NCBI GenBank assembly: GCA_001771055.1 | Contig: MESS01000057.1 | Span: 2,914 to 8,974 of the forward strand | Length of the DNA stretch: 6,061 nucleotides | Direction of reading: 5' to 3' | From: Caldithrix sp. RBG_13_44_9 | GTDB lineage: Bacteria > Calditrichota > Calditrichia > RBG-13-44-9 | Shown: piece after piece, positions 1 to 6,061 of the stretch | Layout of the letters: each line of letters starts with the position of its first letter | How positions within the stretch are numbered: the first letter of the stretch is position 1 | The notes under the pieces: model-generated | Databases searched by the model: none | Seen by the model: the letters and a program-made list of their open reading frames with translations, nothing else | What the model was told of the DNA's origin: nothing | Program-made: the position numbers and the translations under genes

Positions 1-1
1 A

Positions 2-505
2 TTATCAGTAGGTTTGAATGCCAAATATCTGCGGGAAGGTCTATCTGACCCGGAATTTGATTATACCGGAAAGGGTTTTGGGGGAGACCTGGGATTATAT
101 TATAGACCCCTTACTGATTTGCGTCTGGGATATCAGCTAAAAGATCTTAACGCTAAACTTAAGTCGAATACCAATAATATATTCGAGCGCGGCCTGGAGC
201 GGGATAATGAATTTCCAATTTCACAACGAATCGGATTTTTTTATCATACCCCAGTGCGCTGGGCGTGGGTGGCTTATGATTTTGAATGGAGCACGGCCGG
301 AGAAGAAAAACATCATTTTGGTCTGGAGTTTACCATCCCGGGTGTTGCCGCCCGGATGGGATATGATAACGATCATCTGACTTTTGGGGCCGGGTTACAG
401 ATCGATAAATACCTGAAACTTAAAGCAAAATTGGATTATGCCTTTGTCACTTCGGTGGTGGATGAAGGTGTAAGTCATGTCTTCAGCTGGCAGCTGGCAT
501 TTTAG
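2..505 (+). CDS. PorV/PorQ-like outer-membrane beta-barrel protein, C-terminal part (5' end outside window)
   Basis: The open frame enters at the left edge (first full codon at base 2) and ends at the TAG at 503-505. The true start lies upstream; the TTG at 14 is an internal leucine codon, not a start. The visible 167 residues are alternating hydrophobic/polar strands with many Gly, Tyr, Phe and Trp, as in an outer-membrane barrel. They resemble the C-terminal half of the next gene: LSVGLNAKYL matches LDLGLSLKYL there, GGDLGLYYRP matches AFDAGLIYRP, and both end in a DYxF/DYGY strand followed by a G-S-x-H-x-F segment. I therefore assign it to the same PorV/PorQ family and regard the two as tandem paralogues. 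Roughly the first 145 residues, including the signal peptide and the family's N-terminal signature, would be missing from view. The next gene starts 41 bp downstream on the same strand, so co-transcription is likely. The substrate and exact role are unknown. Confidence 0.75.
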   Translation, partial: LSVGLNAKYLREGLSDPEFDYTGKGFGGDLGLYYRPLTDLRLGYQLKDLNAKLKSNTNNIFERGLERDNEFPISQRIGFFYHTPVRWAWVAYDFEWSTAGEEKHHFGLEFTIPGVAARMGYDNDHLTFGAGLQIDKYLKLKAKLDYAFVTSVVDEGVSHVFSWQLAF

Positions 506-546
506 AATCAGGTAAGATATAGCAACTCTGGATTTTTGGAGATATC

Positions 547-1449
547 ATGAAGAAAACAGTAATCACTCTTTTATTGATTTTATTTTACGGCACAGGATTC
601 AGCTCGGACGGTAATCAGGCAAAAACCGGCCTGTCCTTTTTGAAGTCTGGTATTGATGCCCGGGCGGTGGGAATGGGTGAAGCTTATGTTGCTATGACCG
701 CTGATGCCTCGGCAGTCTATTGGAATCCGGCCGGTTTGCTGGGAGCCAAAAGATCGAATGTGTTATTCAATCATAATGAGTGGATCCTGGATATTCGCGG
801 AGAATTTGCTGCCCTGTCCATCGTTCGTTCCCGTTCAGCCTGGGGTGTTCATGTCAATAGTTTTAATATTGGTGAGATCGCCGTGCGGGAAATCCCCTCC
901 ACTGAACCCCTCGCTTTTACTTCTGCCCATTACCTCTCCTCCGGCCTGTCCTATGCCCGCCGCCTGCATGAACGGCTCGACCTGGGACTTTCGCTAAAAT
1001 ACCTCTTTGAAAAAATTGATGTCAATACCGCCTCCGGTTATGCTTTTGATGCCGGGCTGATCTACCGGCCTCCGGTAAATGGATTTAAACTGGGTGCCAC
1101 TATCCAGAATCTGGGAAGTATGGGTAATCTGCATAATGATGATACGGCCTTGCCGGTTCTGCTCAGATTAGGAGCCGCCTACCAGCTCCCCCTCAAGGTT
1201 ACCGGAGTGAATGTGAATCTGGCCTCTGATCTGGTGAAAGTCTCTGCTGAAAACACCCGCTGGCATCTGGGGAGTGAATTCTTACTCTGGAAACAGATTG
1301 CCCTGAGAGCAGGCTGGATGCTGGGTTATGAAGCCCGTGATTTCACTCTGGGGGTGGGATTTAACCGCTCCGCCCTGCGATTTGATTACGGGTACCTGCC
1401 TTCTGACCTGGGCAGTACCCATCGCTTTACCATCAATTTTAATCTGTGA
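547..1449 (+). CDS. PorV/PorQ family outer-membrane protein
   Basis: This is a complete 300-residue protein. Residues 1-20 form a signal peptide (MKK, then a hydrophobic stretch, with cleavage probably near GFSS/DG). Residues 28-64 carry the family signature: GLSFLKSGIDARAVGMGEAY, then DASAVYWNPAGL at 53-64. The rest is a string of amphipathic strands ending in Phe-Asn-Leu, as expected for a barrel related to the FadL fold. The ATG at 547 is supported by GGAG at 538-541, five bases upstream. PorV and PorQ of Bacteroidetes act at the outer membrane in type IX secretion, but many FCB genomes hold numerous relatives with no proven link to it, and no PorK/L/M/N, Sov or C-terminal sorting-domain cargo is visible here. 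At 300 residues it is shorter than PorV proper (near 390). It sits 41 bp after its paralogue and 23-32 bp before the ligase/polymerase gene. Family assignment is firm; function is open. Confidence 0.85.
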   Translation: MKKTVITLLLILFYGTGFSSDGNQAKTGLSFLKSGIDARAVGMGEAYVAMTADASAVYWNPAGLLGAKRSNVLFNHNEWILDIRGEFAALSIVRSRSAWGVHVNSFNIGEIAVREIPSTEPLAFTSAHYLSSGLSYARRLHERLDLGLSLKYLFEKIDVNTASGYAFDAGLIYRPPVNGFKLGATIQNLGSMGNLHNDDTALPVLLRLGAAYQLPLKVTGVNVNLASDLVKVSAENTRWHLGSEFLLWKQIALRAGWMLGYEARDFTLGVGFNRSALRFDYGYLPSDLGSTHRFTINFNL

Positions 1450-1481
1450 TCAGTCTGATTTGATTTTATGCGGTGCCAACA

Positions 1482-2678
1482 ATGACCTTGAAGAAATATC
1501 TGCAGCCCATATTTGATTCCCGGTATCACTGGCTGGACTATCTAGTTTTTCTTTTTATCGCCGGTCTTTTCTTTACTCCGATATTGCTGCAAGCTGCTGC
1601 AGGCATTTTATTTGTCATTTTGATTTTTTTATTCTTTCGTAAAAACAGTCCTCCCTTGTTGCCACAACATTATCTCATTTTTTTCTATGTCGTATCAGCC
1701 ATTATCACCTTTTTAATCACAGGTCAGACTTTAAAAGAACTGCCAAAATTTCTGCCCCATTTCATTTTACTGAGTTATATCCCCATATCAATCTATCTTT
1801 CACAAAAAACCCAACTGAAACTTGATCACTGGTCTGGCTGGATCATCATTTGTGCAGGCTGGGCAGCCCTGGCAGGGGTGCTGAATTTTGCCCTCGGTAA
1901 GGAACGTACCACCACTACTTTTGGCGGTTATTTTACTCTGGCTGCTCTGATGGGCTGGAGTATTCCGCTTACTATCGGACACTTTTTAGAGAATAAATCT
2001 AAAAAATCCTACTGGTATATTCCGCTGTTACTCTTGCAACTTTTTGCCCTGTGGTTCACTTTTACCCGCAGTGCTTTCCTGGGTTTATTTGCCGGCTTTG
2101 CCATCTGGTTTTTTCAAATGCTGCTGGGAAAGCGGAATCTGTCCAAAGCATCTTTAGTCAGATGGGTTTTTATCCTCAGTTTGCCGTTGCTGTTATTGTT
2201 GTTGATTTTTTTCTCATCGGATAAACGGATAAATCCTATCAGCCAGGGAGATCAGTCTCAAACTTCCACGGTGGATTTGAGCAGCGGCCGTAAGGGGATT
2301 ATCCTGGATGCGGTAAAAGTTATTAAATCTGATTTCGAAAATCAGGATATTGGCAGGATGGTATTTGGGCATGGGCTGTCCAGCTACCGTCGATTGGTAA
2401 CCAGTCCCTACGCAAGCTGGGAATCAGATTATCTGGAAATCTTCATGAGTCAGGGAGTCATGGGGCTTATCCTCCTCCTGCTGCTATACTTTTACTTTTT
2501 AAAAGCAGTGTGGAAAGGCTTAAGATCACGCCAGGTCCGGTTGAATGGTCTGGCCATAAGCGGGATTGTTTTTTTTGTGATGAGTTTTTTTACTTTGAAA
2601 CTTTGCAGCTGGCACAGCGGGGGTATTTTTCTGATCATTCTGCTGATGCTGGAATCCTACCCACCCCAGGCCGATTGA
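1482..2678 (+). CDS. O-antigen ligase/polymerase-like membrane protein (Wzy/WaaL superfamily)
   Basis: The protein has about 398 residues and 11-12 predicted membrane segments. Numbered from the GTG at 1473, segments lie near residues 21-39, 41-55, 67-82, 97-109, 122-141, 150-171, 182-195, 201-218, 231-247, 328-347, 360-377 and 383-396. The superfamily hallmarks are the TFTRSAFLGLFAGFA stretch at 196-210 (the T-x-S/T-R-x3-L-G pattern) and a long, probably periplasmic loop at 248-325. The loop holds SGRKGIILDA, FGHGLSSYRR and ESDYLEIFMSQGVMGL, the last leading back into the membrane. Such enzymes either polymerise lipid-linked O-units (Wzy) or transfer a finished glycan to lipid A-core (WaaL) on the periplasmic face; sequence alone does not decide. 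Two starts are possible: GTG 1473 and ATG 1482, nine bases apart, with an in-frame stop at 1461. I prefer the ATG, though neither has a good ribosome binding site. The gene follows the PorV/Q gene closely, which suggests one operon and perhaps translational coupling. Confidence 0.75.
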   Translation: MTLKKYLQPIFDSRYHWLDYLVFLFIAGLFFTPILLQAAAGILFVILIFLFFRKNSPPLLPQHYLIFFYVVSAIITFLITGQTLKELPKFLPHFILLSYIPISIYLSQKTQLKLDHWSGWIIICAGWAALAGVLNFALGKERTTTTFGGYFTLAALMGWSIPLTIGHFLENKSKKSYWYIPLLLLQLFALWFTFTRSAFLGLFAGFAIWFFQMLLGKRNLSKASLVRWVFILSLPLLLLLLIFFSSDKRINPISQGDQSQTSTVDLSSGRKGIILDAVKVIKSDFENQDIGRMVFGHGLSSYRRLVTSPYASWESDYLEIFMSQGVMGLILLLLLYFYFLKAVWKGLRSRQVRLNGLAISGIVFFVMSFFTLKLCSWHSGGIFLIILLMLESYPPQAD

Positions 2679-2690
2679 CCGTGATTTTAT

Positions 2691-3920
2691 TTAACTGCGG
2701 CTAAATTTCCCTTTGGTATTTTCACTTTTAATTTCCCTTTCCTCAGACGGTGTGACAAAATGCTTTGGTTCAACCATAAACAGTAACTCAATCTGAATTT
2801 TAATCCAGATCAGAACGCAGGGTAAGGCCTTGATCTGGTAAGGTATGATCAAAGAATCCCTTACTATTTTTGGAAAAAGATCGGTCGGTGAGAGGGAGGT
2901 AAGGATGAAGGCCGCAATGGCGAGAAAAATATTGATCCGGCTGATTTTCTGCGAGAAAAACCATAATCCTGCACCGCTCATGGCAATAATATAGGTGGGT
3001 GATTCTGCTTTATGATTAAAGATAACCAGCCAGATCAGCAGGGATGCTAAATAATTAAGCCGGAACTTTTCCGATTCATAATATTGCCGGCGGATTAAGG
3101 GAAGCAGCAGCAAGAGAACACCCAAAATCAAAATTGAAAATTTGGAGATCTGAATTGCGAACCAACTTTGAAAAATTCCCATCACTGAAAGACCCTGCGA
3201 TACAGATTGATCCTGTAAGATCAGATGTATCCAGCTCCGATATAAATTCAGCAAAGTGTCCCCGGAGGTAATCAGCAGTGGGAGAAGGCCCAGGATGACC
3301 ATCCAGCCGGCACTGTAGAGGATGAACTTGAATTTATTCGGGTACAGGATGAATAGAATTGCTGCTATGATTCCAAAAATTTTGAGATAGAAGGACAGGA
3401 CAATAAACAGGGTCGCAAGCGGGAGTTGTTTTTTTTCCAGTGCTGAATAGGCCATGATCAGCAGGGCTGCCAGCAATCCATTGCTCTGGGCATTCTGTAC
3501 CGAGGTAAATAATTCCAATGAAATAAAAAGTAAGAGTAAAGTGGTTGACCTGGGATTAATTCCGGCGAGCTTCTTTACCGCGAATAATAAGGCCAGGCAA
3601 TTAAGAAGATTCCATAACAGTAATCCGATGAGGTCAGGGAAACCCGCGAAAGGTGCCATGAACAGGGCGAAAGTGGGACTGTATTTATAGTAATCCCAAT
3701 GTTCAGCTGGATATAATTCGTATAGATCTTTCCCCTGCAGCAGGTGAACGTATGACTGTTTAAAAATGATAAAATTATTATAATGAGTGTAAGTAAGATC
3801 ATTAAAATGTTGGGGTCCTTTGAAATACTGGCTCAGACTGCCAGAGATAGCCAGCAGCAGATACAGCAGCAGTAAAAAATTCCGCCGAAAAAATATTTTC
3901 GTTTTTTCCTTAAGGTTCAT
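2691..3920 (-). CDS. GT87 (DUF2029)-type membrane glycosyltransferase
   Basis: This 409-residue integral-membrane protein begins with a basic N-terminus and a first membrane segment at 15-29, and has about ten or more segments overall. The first outer loop carries FND at 39-41, LLQGKDLYELYP at 60-71 and DYYKYSPTFALFMAPFA at 76-92, followed by GLLLWNLLN. Further conserved patches are QNAQSNGLLAALLI at 142-155, SFYLK at 176-180 and NHKAESPTYIIAMSG at 302-316. These are typical of GT87/DUF2029 proteins, GT-C-fold enzymes that use polyprenyl-phosphate sugars on the outer face of the inner membrane; mycobacterial PimE, a mannosyltransferase, is the best-known member. Asp41 is a candidate for the acidic catalytic residue in the first loop. 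The donor and acceptor here are unknown. A hydrophilic tail (385-409) ends the protein. The ATG at 3918-3920 has no clear Shine-Dalgarno sequence. The gene converges on the Wzy/WaaL-like gene with only 12 bp between the stops, and both likely serve surface glycan assembly. Confidence 0.75.
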   Translation of the reverse strand: MNLKEKTKIFFRRNFLLLLYLLLAISGSLSQYFKGPQHFNDLTYTHYNNFIIFKQSYVHLLQGKDLYELYPAEHWDYYKYSPTFALFMAPFAGFPDLIGLLLWNLLNCLALLFAVKKLAGINPRSTTLLLLFISLELFTSVQNAQSNGLLAALLIMAYSALEKKQLPLATLFIVLSFYLKIFGIIAAILFILYPNKFKFILYSAGWMVILGLLPLLITSGDTLLNLYRSWIHLILQDQSVSQGLSVMGIFQSWFAIQISKFSILILGVLLLLLPLIRRQYYESEKFRLNYLASLLIWLVIFNHKAESPTYIIAMSGAGLWFFSQKISRINIFLAIAAFILTSLSPTDLFPKIVRDSLIIPYQIKALPCVLIWIKIQIELLFMVEPKHFVTPSEEREIKSENTKGKFSRS

Positions 3921-3936
3921 TCTAAACGATCTATTT

Positions 3937-3964
3937 TTTATATTTGATACAACTCACAGGTCAG
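3937..3964 (-). promoter_or_regulatory. possible sigma-70-like promoter for the GT87 gene
   Basis: Read on the minus strand, CTGACC (3959-3964) and TATAAA (3937-3942) are separated by 16 bp. They match the -35 and -10 consensus at 4/6 and 5/6 positions. Transcription would start near 3930, about 10 bases before the ATG at 3920, giving a very short leader, which fits the lack of a Shine-Dalgarno sequence. AT-rich DNA yields such matches by chance, and FCB bacteria often use other promoter motifs, so this is a weak call. Confidence 0.25.
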
Positions 3965-4000
3965 AACAGGTATTTCAGCTGTTGAAATATTTCATGTTCT
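3963..4000. repeat. nested inverted repeat, operator-like
   Basis: The inner arms TATTTCA (3971-3977) and TGAAATA (3983-3989) are perfect 7-bp complements around the pentamer GCTGT. The outer arms AGAACA (3963-3968) and TGTTCT (3995-4000) are perfect 6-bp complements. The spacers between inner and outer arms are unequal (2 and 5 bases). A second TATTTCA (3988-3994) overlaps the inner right arm, so the heptamer occurs three times in alternating orientation. The element lies 43 bp upstream of the GT87 start and touches the possible -35 hexamer. No U-rich tract follows on either strand, so it is not a standard terminator. Binding by a dimeric regulator is inference. Confidence 0.5.
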
Positions 4001-4034
4001 CTTTCGGTCCTGCCGCCTGATCGCAGAAACCTGA

Positions 4035-4052
4035 CGGCCCTATTATAGGCCG
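4035..4052. repeat. short GC-rich inverted repeat
   Basis: CGGCC (4035-4039) and GGCCG (4048-4052) are perfect complements around the 8-base loop CTATTATA. It stands out because it is GC-rich inside an AT-rich intergenic region. There is no T-run after it on the plus strand, which argues against an intrinsic terminator. It could be a protein site or a leader hairpin if transcription toward the downstream barrel gene begins upstream of it. Confidence 0.35.
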
Positions 4053-4077
4053 GGAAATTGTATATTTCCATTGAAAT
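4053..4077. repeat. overlapping ATTTC/GAAAT inverted repeats
   Basis: GGAAAT (4053-4058) and ATTTCC (4064-4069) form a perfect 6-5-6 inverted repeat. The right arm also pairs with GAAAT (4073-4077) across the four bases CATT. The same half-sites make up the inner arms of the inverted repeat at 3963-4000, so the divergent region holds six ATTTC/GAAAT copies in about 106 bp. The last copy overlaps TTGAAA at 4071-4076, a possible -35 for the downstream gene, but no well-spaced -10 partner is evident. Confidence 0.4.
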
Positions 4078-4150
4078 TTACATCAGTTTTATTAATTTAG
4101 TCTGAGTTGTTTATTCTGAGATTGATATTTTAGCTTGCTCATGTCGAGAA

Positions 4151-4154
4151 AGGA
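4151..4154 (+). promoter_or_regulatory. Shine-Dalgarno AGGA supporting a GTG start
   Basis: AGAAAGGA ends eight bases before the GTG at 4163, a standard distance. The alternative ATG at 4202 is preceded by no comparable purine-rich site, so this motif decides the start of the barrel gene. Confidence 0.6.
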
Positions 4155-4162
4155 ATTTATTC

Positions 4163-4813
4163 GTGCCTGGTATATTCTCTGTTAGAAGAGTCAGATCATG
4201 GATGATAAGCCTGATTTTGTGGTGTTCTCCCATGGTTCTTCCGCTGCAGGGTGAGACTCCCAATCCCTGGAATTTTCGGTTTGGATTTGGTGTGATCTTC
4301 CCAGATGCCTCGGAAATCGTGGGTGCCAATTCTCCTAATGGAATGAATATTTCCGCAGGAATGGGATATCAATACTTTTCCCATCTGCAGTTGCTGGGTA
4401 CACTTCACTTTGATTATTTTACAGATGACAAGCGGACTGATTTTAAAACCTATATCATTGTTCTTGGTGCTAATATTGAAACGAAAATCCATCTTCTTCC
4501 TATCGCAAAAAAAATATCGCCCTATGTTATCGGTGGTTTGGCGCCGGCTTTATATGTAAACACCAAACCTTATGTCGAAGGGGGCGATTATGATCCCTAC
4601 AGCAACAGCCGGGAATATGAACTTGAACCTGCCTATACCATAAAATACGGACTGGGTTCTAATTTTATTATTGGAGGTGATTTCAGGATTTTTACTGAAT
4701 GGGTCTACACCCGCCTGGGATTTTTTAGTTCGAAGGACCCACTTTTTTACCGGGCCCTGATGATAGGGCTTTTATTGGATATCGATTGGATCTTAGGGAA
4801 ATCAGATGAATGA
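4163..4813 (+). CDS. secreted beta-barrel protein of unknown function
   Basis: The 216-residue product starts at GTG 4163, chosen because of the AGGA upstream and because the N-terminus then gives a normal signal peptide: basic residues R9, R10 and R12 followed by the hydrophobic run MISLILWCSPMVLPL. Cleavage is probably near residues 29-31. Cys21 lies inside the hydrophobic core in a poor lipobox context (I-L-W-C), so a lipoprotein is unlikely. The mature part consists of amphipathic strands such as WNFRFGFGVIFP (36-47), MNISAGMGYQYF (61-72), KTYIIVLGANIETKI (95-109), YVIGGLAPALYV (121-132), TIKYGLGSNFIIGGDFRIF (159-177) and ALMIGLLLDIDWI (198-210). The layout resembles small eight-stranded OmpA/OmpW-like barrels, with a Tyr/Asp/Pro-rich hydrophilic loop at 133-156. 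I recognise no specific family. It is divergent from the GT87 gene and lies 128 bp before the fumarase. It is probably an outer-membrane protein; its role is unknown. Confidence 0.65.
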   Translation: MPGIFSVRRVRSWMISLILWCSPMVLPLQGETPNPWNFRFGFGVIFPDASEIVGANSPNGMNISAGMGYQYFSHLQLLGTLHFDYFTDDKRTDFKTYIIVLGANIETKIHLLPIAKKISPYVIGGLAPALYVNTKPYVEGGDYDPYSNSREYELEPAYTIKYGLGSNFIIGGDFRIFTEWVYTRLGFFSSKDPLFYRALMIGLLLDIDWILGKSDE

Positions 4814-4852
4814 TAACGGCCGGTCTGTTTTTTCAAGCGAATGGCATTTGCC

Positions 4853-4866
4853 GATTAAAATTAATC
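4853..4866. repeat. AT-rich inverted repeat upstream of the fumarase gene
   Basis: GATTAA (4853-4858) and TTAATC (4861-4866) are perfect complements separated by AA. The repeat lies just upstream of the possible -35 at 4873, a position where a regulator could bind. Because it is AT-only apart from its ends, chance is a real explanation. Confidence 0.25.
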
Positions 4867-4872
4867 AGATAC

Positions 4873-4900
4873 TTGAAATGATTAAAAAATTTGTTATTTT
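4873..4900 (+). promoter_or_regulatory. possible sigma-70-like promoter for the fumarase gene
   Basis: TTGAAA (4873-4878) and TATTTT (4895-4900) are spaced by 16 bp, matching 5/6 and 4/6 of the -35 and -10 consensus. A start near 4907 would give a leader of about 35 bases containing the AGGAG at 4928-4932. The Bacteroidetes-type -7 motif TAnnTTTG is not seen here. This is tentative. Confidence 0.3.
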
Positions 4901-4941
4901 ATCTTATAGAAAAAGTCAATTATTAATAGGAGATTTGTATC

Positions 4942-6061
4942 ATGAGTTATGAAACACTTCGCGATAATCTGCTGGAACTGCTTCGCCGGACCTCAGCCTT
5001 TCTGCCTCCGGATGTGGAAAATGTTCTTACCTTGAAAAAGAATCTGGAAGCAAAAAATTCAATGGCGGAAATGGCCATGGATATGGTGATGCAAAATGTA
5101 GGACTGGCCAAAAAAAGATCTCTCCCCATTTGCCAGGATACCGGTACCATTACCTTTTACGTAAAGTGTCCGGTGGGATATGACCAGCTGATCTTTATGA
5201 AGGCTGCGGAAGAAGCTGTGGCCACTGCTACCGGGAAAGGTTACTTGCGTCAGAACTCGGTGGATTCATTGACCAGTAAGAATACCGGCAACAATCTGGG
5301 CAAGGGAAGCCCGGTTTTCCACTTTGAACAATCCAGAAGTGATGTATTGGATGTACGGCTGATTTTGAAGGGCGGGGGCTGTGAGAACATGAGTGCTCAA
5401 TATAAATTGCCCACCCAGCTTGAAGGAAAGAAATATGGCCGTGATCTGGGCGGAGTGCGGGCAGTGATCCTGGATGCTTTATATCAGGCCCAGGGTAAAG
5501 GGTGCAGTCCGGGTTTCCTGGGAGTCTGCATTGGTGGTGACCGTGCCATGAGCTATTCATATGCCAAAGAACAGCTGCTGCGCACTCTGGATGATGTGAA
5601 TCCTAATCAGGATCTGGCTCAACTGGAAGAACAGATCATTCAGGAAGCTAATCAACTGGAAATTGGACCCATGGGTTTTGGCGGCAAGTTTACCCTGGGC
5701 GGTATAAAGATCGCCGATCTGAATCGTTTACCGGCATCCTATTTTGTGAGTATCGCCTATATGTGCTGGGCCTACCGCCGCCGGGGAGTAATCCTGGATT
5801 CCAAGGGCAAAGTGAAGGAGTGGCTCTATGAGATTCCTGGTGAGTTTGAAAAGGATTATTCCGGCATACCGGAAATGAAAATAACTGCCAAAAATATTAA
5901 AGTATTGAAAACCCCCATCTCGGAAAAACAGATCCGGGAATTACAGGTGGGTGATGTGGTTTTATTGAATGGTGATATGTTTACCGGAAGAGATGCCGTC
6001 CACCGCTATTTGTATGATGGCGGTGATCTGGATATCCTAAAAGAAGGCATCATATATCACT
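4942..6061 (+). CDS. class I (iron-sulfur) fumarate hydratase, single-chain type, 3' end outside window
   Basis: The enzyme interconverts fumarate and L-malate in the cytoplasm (TCA cycle), using an oxygen-sensitive [4Fe-4S] cluster. The ATG at 4942 follows AGGAG (4928-4932) at a good distance; 373 codons are visible with no stop before the edge. The alpha domain (about 1-300) shows LPICQDTGT (61-69), KGGGCENMS (143-151), GCSPGFLGVCIGGDR (187-201) and YMCWAYRRRG (273-282). Cys64, Cys188 and Cys275 align by eye with the three cluster ligands of the family. From about residue 312 the beta domain begins without a break, with GDVVLLNGDMFTGRDAVH at 337-354. The two domains are therefore fused, as in FumA/FumB, rather than being separate subunits. 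Family members are about 500-550 residues, so roughly the last 130-170 are missing. L-tartrate dehydratase and mesaconase relatives share this fold, so the substrate is the likeliest call rather than proven. It is probably its own transcription unit. Confidence 0.9.
   Translation, partial: MSYETLRDNLLELLRRTSAFLPPDVENVLTLKKNLEAKNSMAEMAMDMVMQNVGLAKKRSLPICQDTGTITFYVKCPVGYDQLIFMKAAEEAVATATGKGYLRQNSVDSLTSKNTGNNLGKGSPVFHFEQSRSDVLDVRLILKGGGCENMSAQYKLPTQLEGKKYGRDLGGVRAVILDALYQAQGKGCSPGFLGVCIGGDRAMSYSYAKEQLLRTLDDVNPNQDLAQLEEQIIQEANQLEIGPMGFGGKFTLGGIKIADLNRLPASYFVSIAYMCWAYRRRGVILDSKGKVKEWLYEIPGEFEKDYSGIPEMKITAKNIKVLKTPISEKQIRELQVGDVVLLNGDMFTGRDAVHRYLYDGGDLDILKEGIIYH

Noticed and set aside
14..16. TTG as a start codon of the first gene
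   Set aside because: The same frame is open to the window edge and the residues before it (LSVG) match the family, so the gene begins upstream.
704..997. Open frame in another phase inside the PorV/PorQ-like gene
   Set aside because: The overlapping frame encodes the conserved barrel protein; this one has no ribosome binding site or recognisable domain.
2689..2706. ATTTA/TAAAT pairing at the convergent gene junction
   Set aside because: A five-pair all-AT stem with an eight-base loop is too weak for a bidirectional terminator.
3939..3946. TATATTTG on the plus strand, an exact match to the Bacteroidetes -7 motif TAnnTTTG
   Set aside because: It points toward the barrel gene more than 210 bp away, lies right at the start of the divergent GT87 gene, and has no TTG-type -33 partner at a suitable distance. 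A chance match in AT-rich DNA is likelier.
3820..4020. Short plus-strand frame overlapping the GT87 start and the divergent region
   Set aside because: It is mostly antisense to the GT87 N-terminus, has no ribosome binding site, and its product shows no domain.
4803..4833. Possible intrinsic terminator after the barrel gene (a run of six T at 4828-4833)
   Set aside because: Only a 4-bp CAGA/TCTG pairing with a 17-base loop precedes the T-run; the GC-rich CGGCCG is self-complementary with no loop. The hairpin is too weak to call.
5228..5560. Open frame on the minus strand inside the fumarase gene
   Set aside because: It is antisense to the clearly conserved fumarase alpha domain, and its translation is low-complexity and rich in His/Pro/Ser with no recognisable motif.

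Overview
The window looks like a chromosomal piece of a Gram-negative, didermic bacterium with a moderate GC content (judged by eye). The two tandem outer-membrane proteins at the left belong to the PorV/PorQ family, which is typical of the Fibrobacteres-Chlorobi-Bacteroidetes (FCB) superphylum and related lineages such as Ignavibacteria, Calditrichota, Marinimicrobia and KSB1. The GT87-type membrane protein and the single-chain class I fumarase fit the same group. I cannot place it more precisely from sequence alone.

Layout. Bases 2-2678 (+) hold three closely spaced genes that look like one operon: the C-terminal half of a PorV/PorQ-like barrel (cut by the window edge), a complete PorV/PorQ-like paralogue, and a polytopic O-antigen ligase/polymerase-like protein (Wzy/WaaL superfamily). 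Bases 2691-3920 (-) hold a convergent gene for a GT87/DUF2029-type polyprenol-phosphate-dependent glycosyltransferase, only 12 bp from the end of the ligase/polymerase gene. Bases 3921-4162 form a divergent intergenic region rich in short inverted repeats. Bases 4163-4813 (+) encode a small secreted, probably outer-membrane beta-barrel protein of unknown function. After a 128-bp gap, bases 4942-6061 (+) carry the first 373 codons of a class I iron-sulfur fumarate hydratase, which runs off the right edge.

How they may work together. The left two-thirds reads as envelope biogenesis: outer-membrane barrels plus two integral-membrane enzymes that use lipid-linked sugars. In Porphyromonas the PorV protein acts in type IX secretion and in coupling cargo to A-type lipopolysaccharide, so finding PorV-like genes beside a Wzy/WaaL-like gene is suggestive. 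Involvement of this locus in such a process is inference only. The fumarase is central metabolism (TCA cycle) and is probably a separate transcription unit with its own promoter and a strong ribosome binding site.

I see no RNA gene, mobile element, CRISPR array or phage gene. The least explained signal is the cluster of ATTTC/GAAAT half-sites arranged as inverted repeats in the divergent region (3963-4077). Nothing here clearly amounts to a new biological system.
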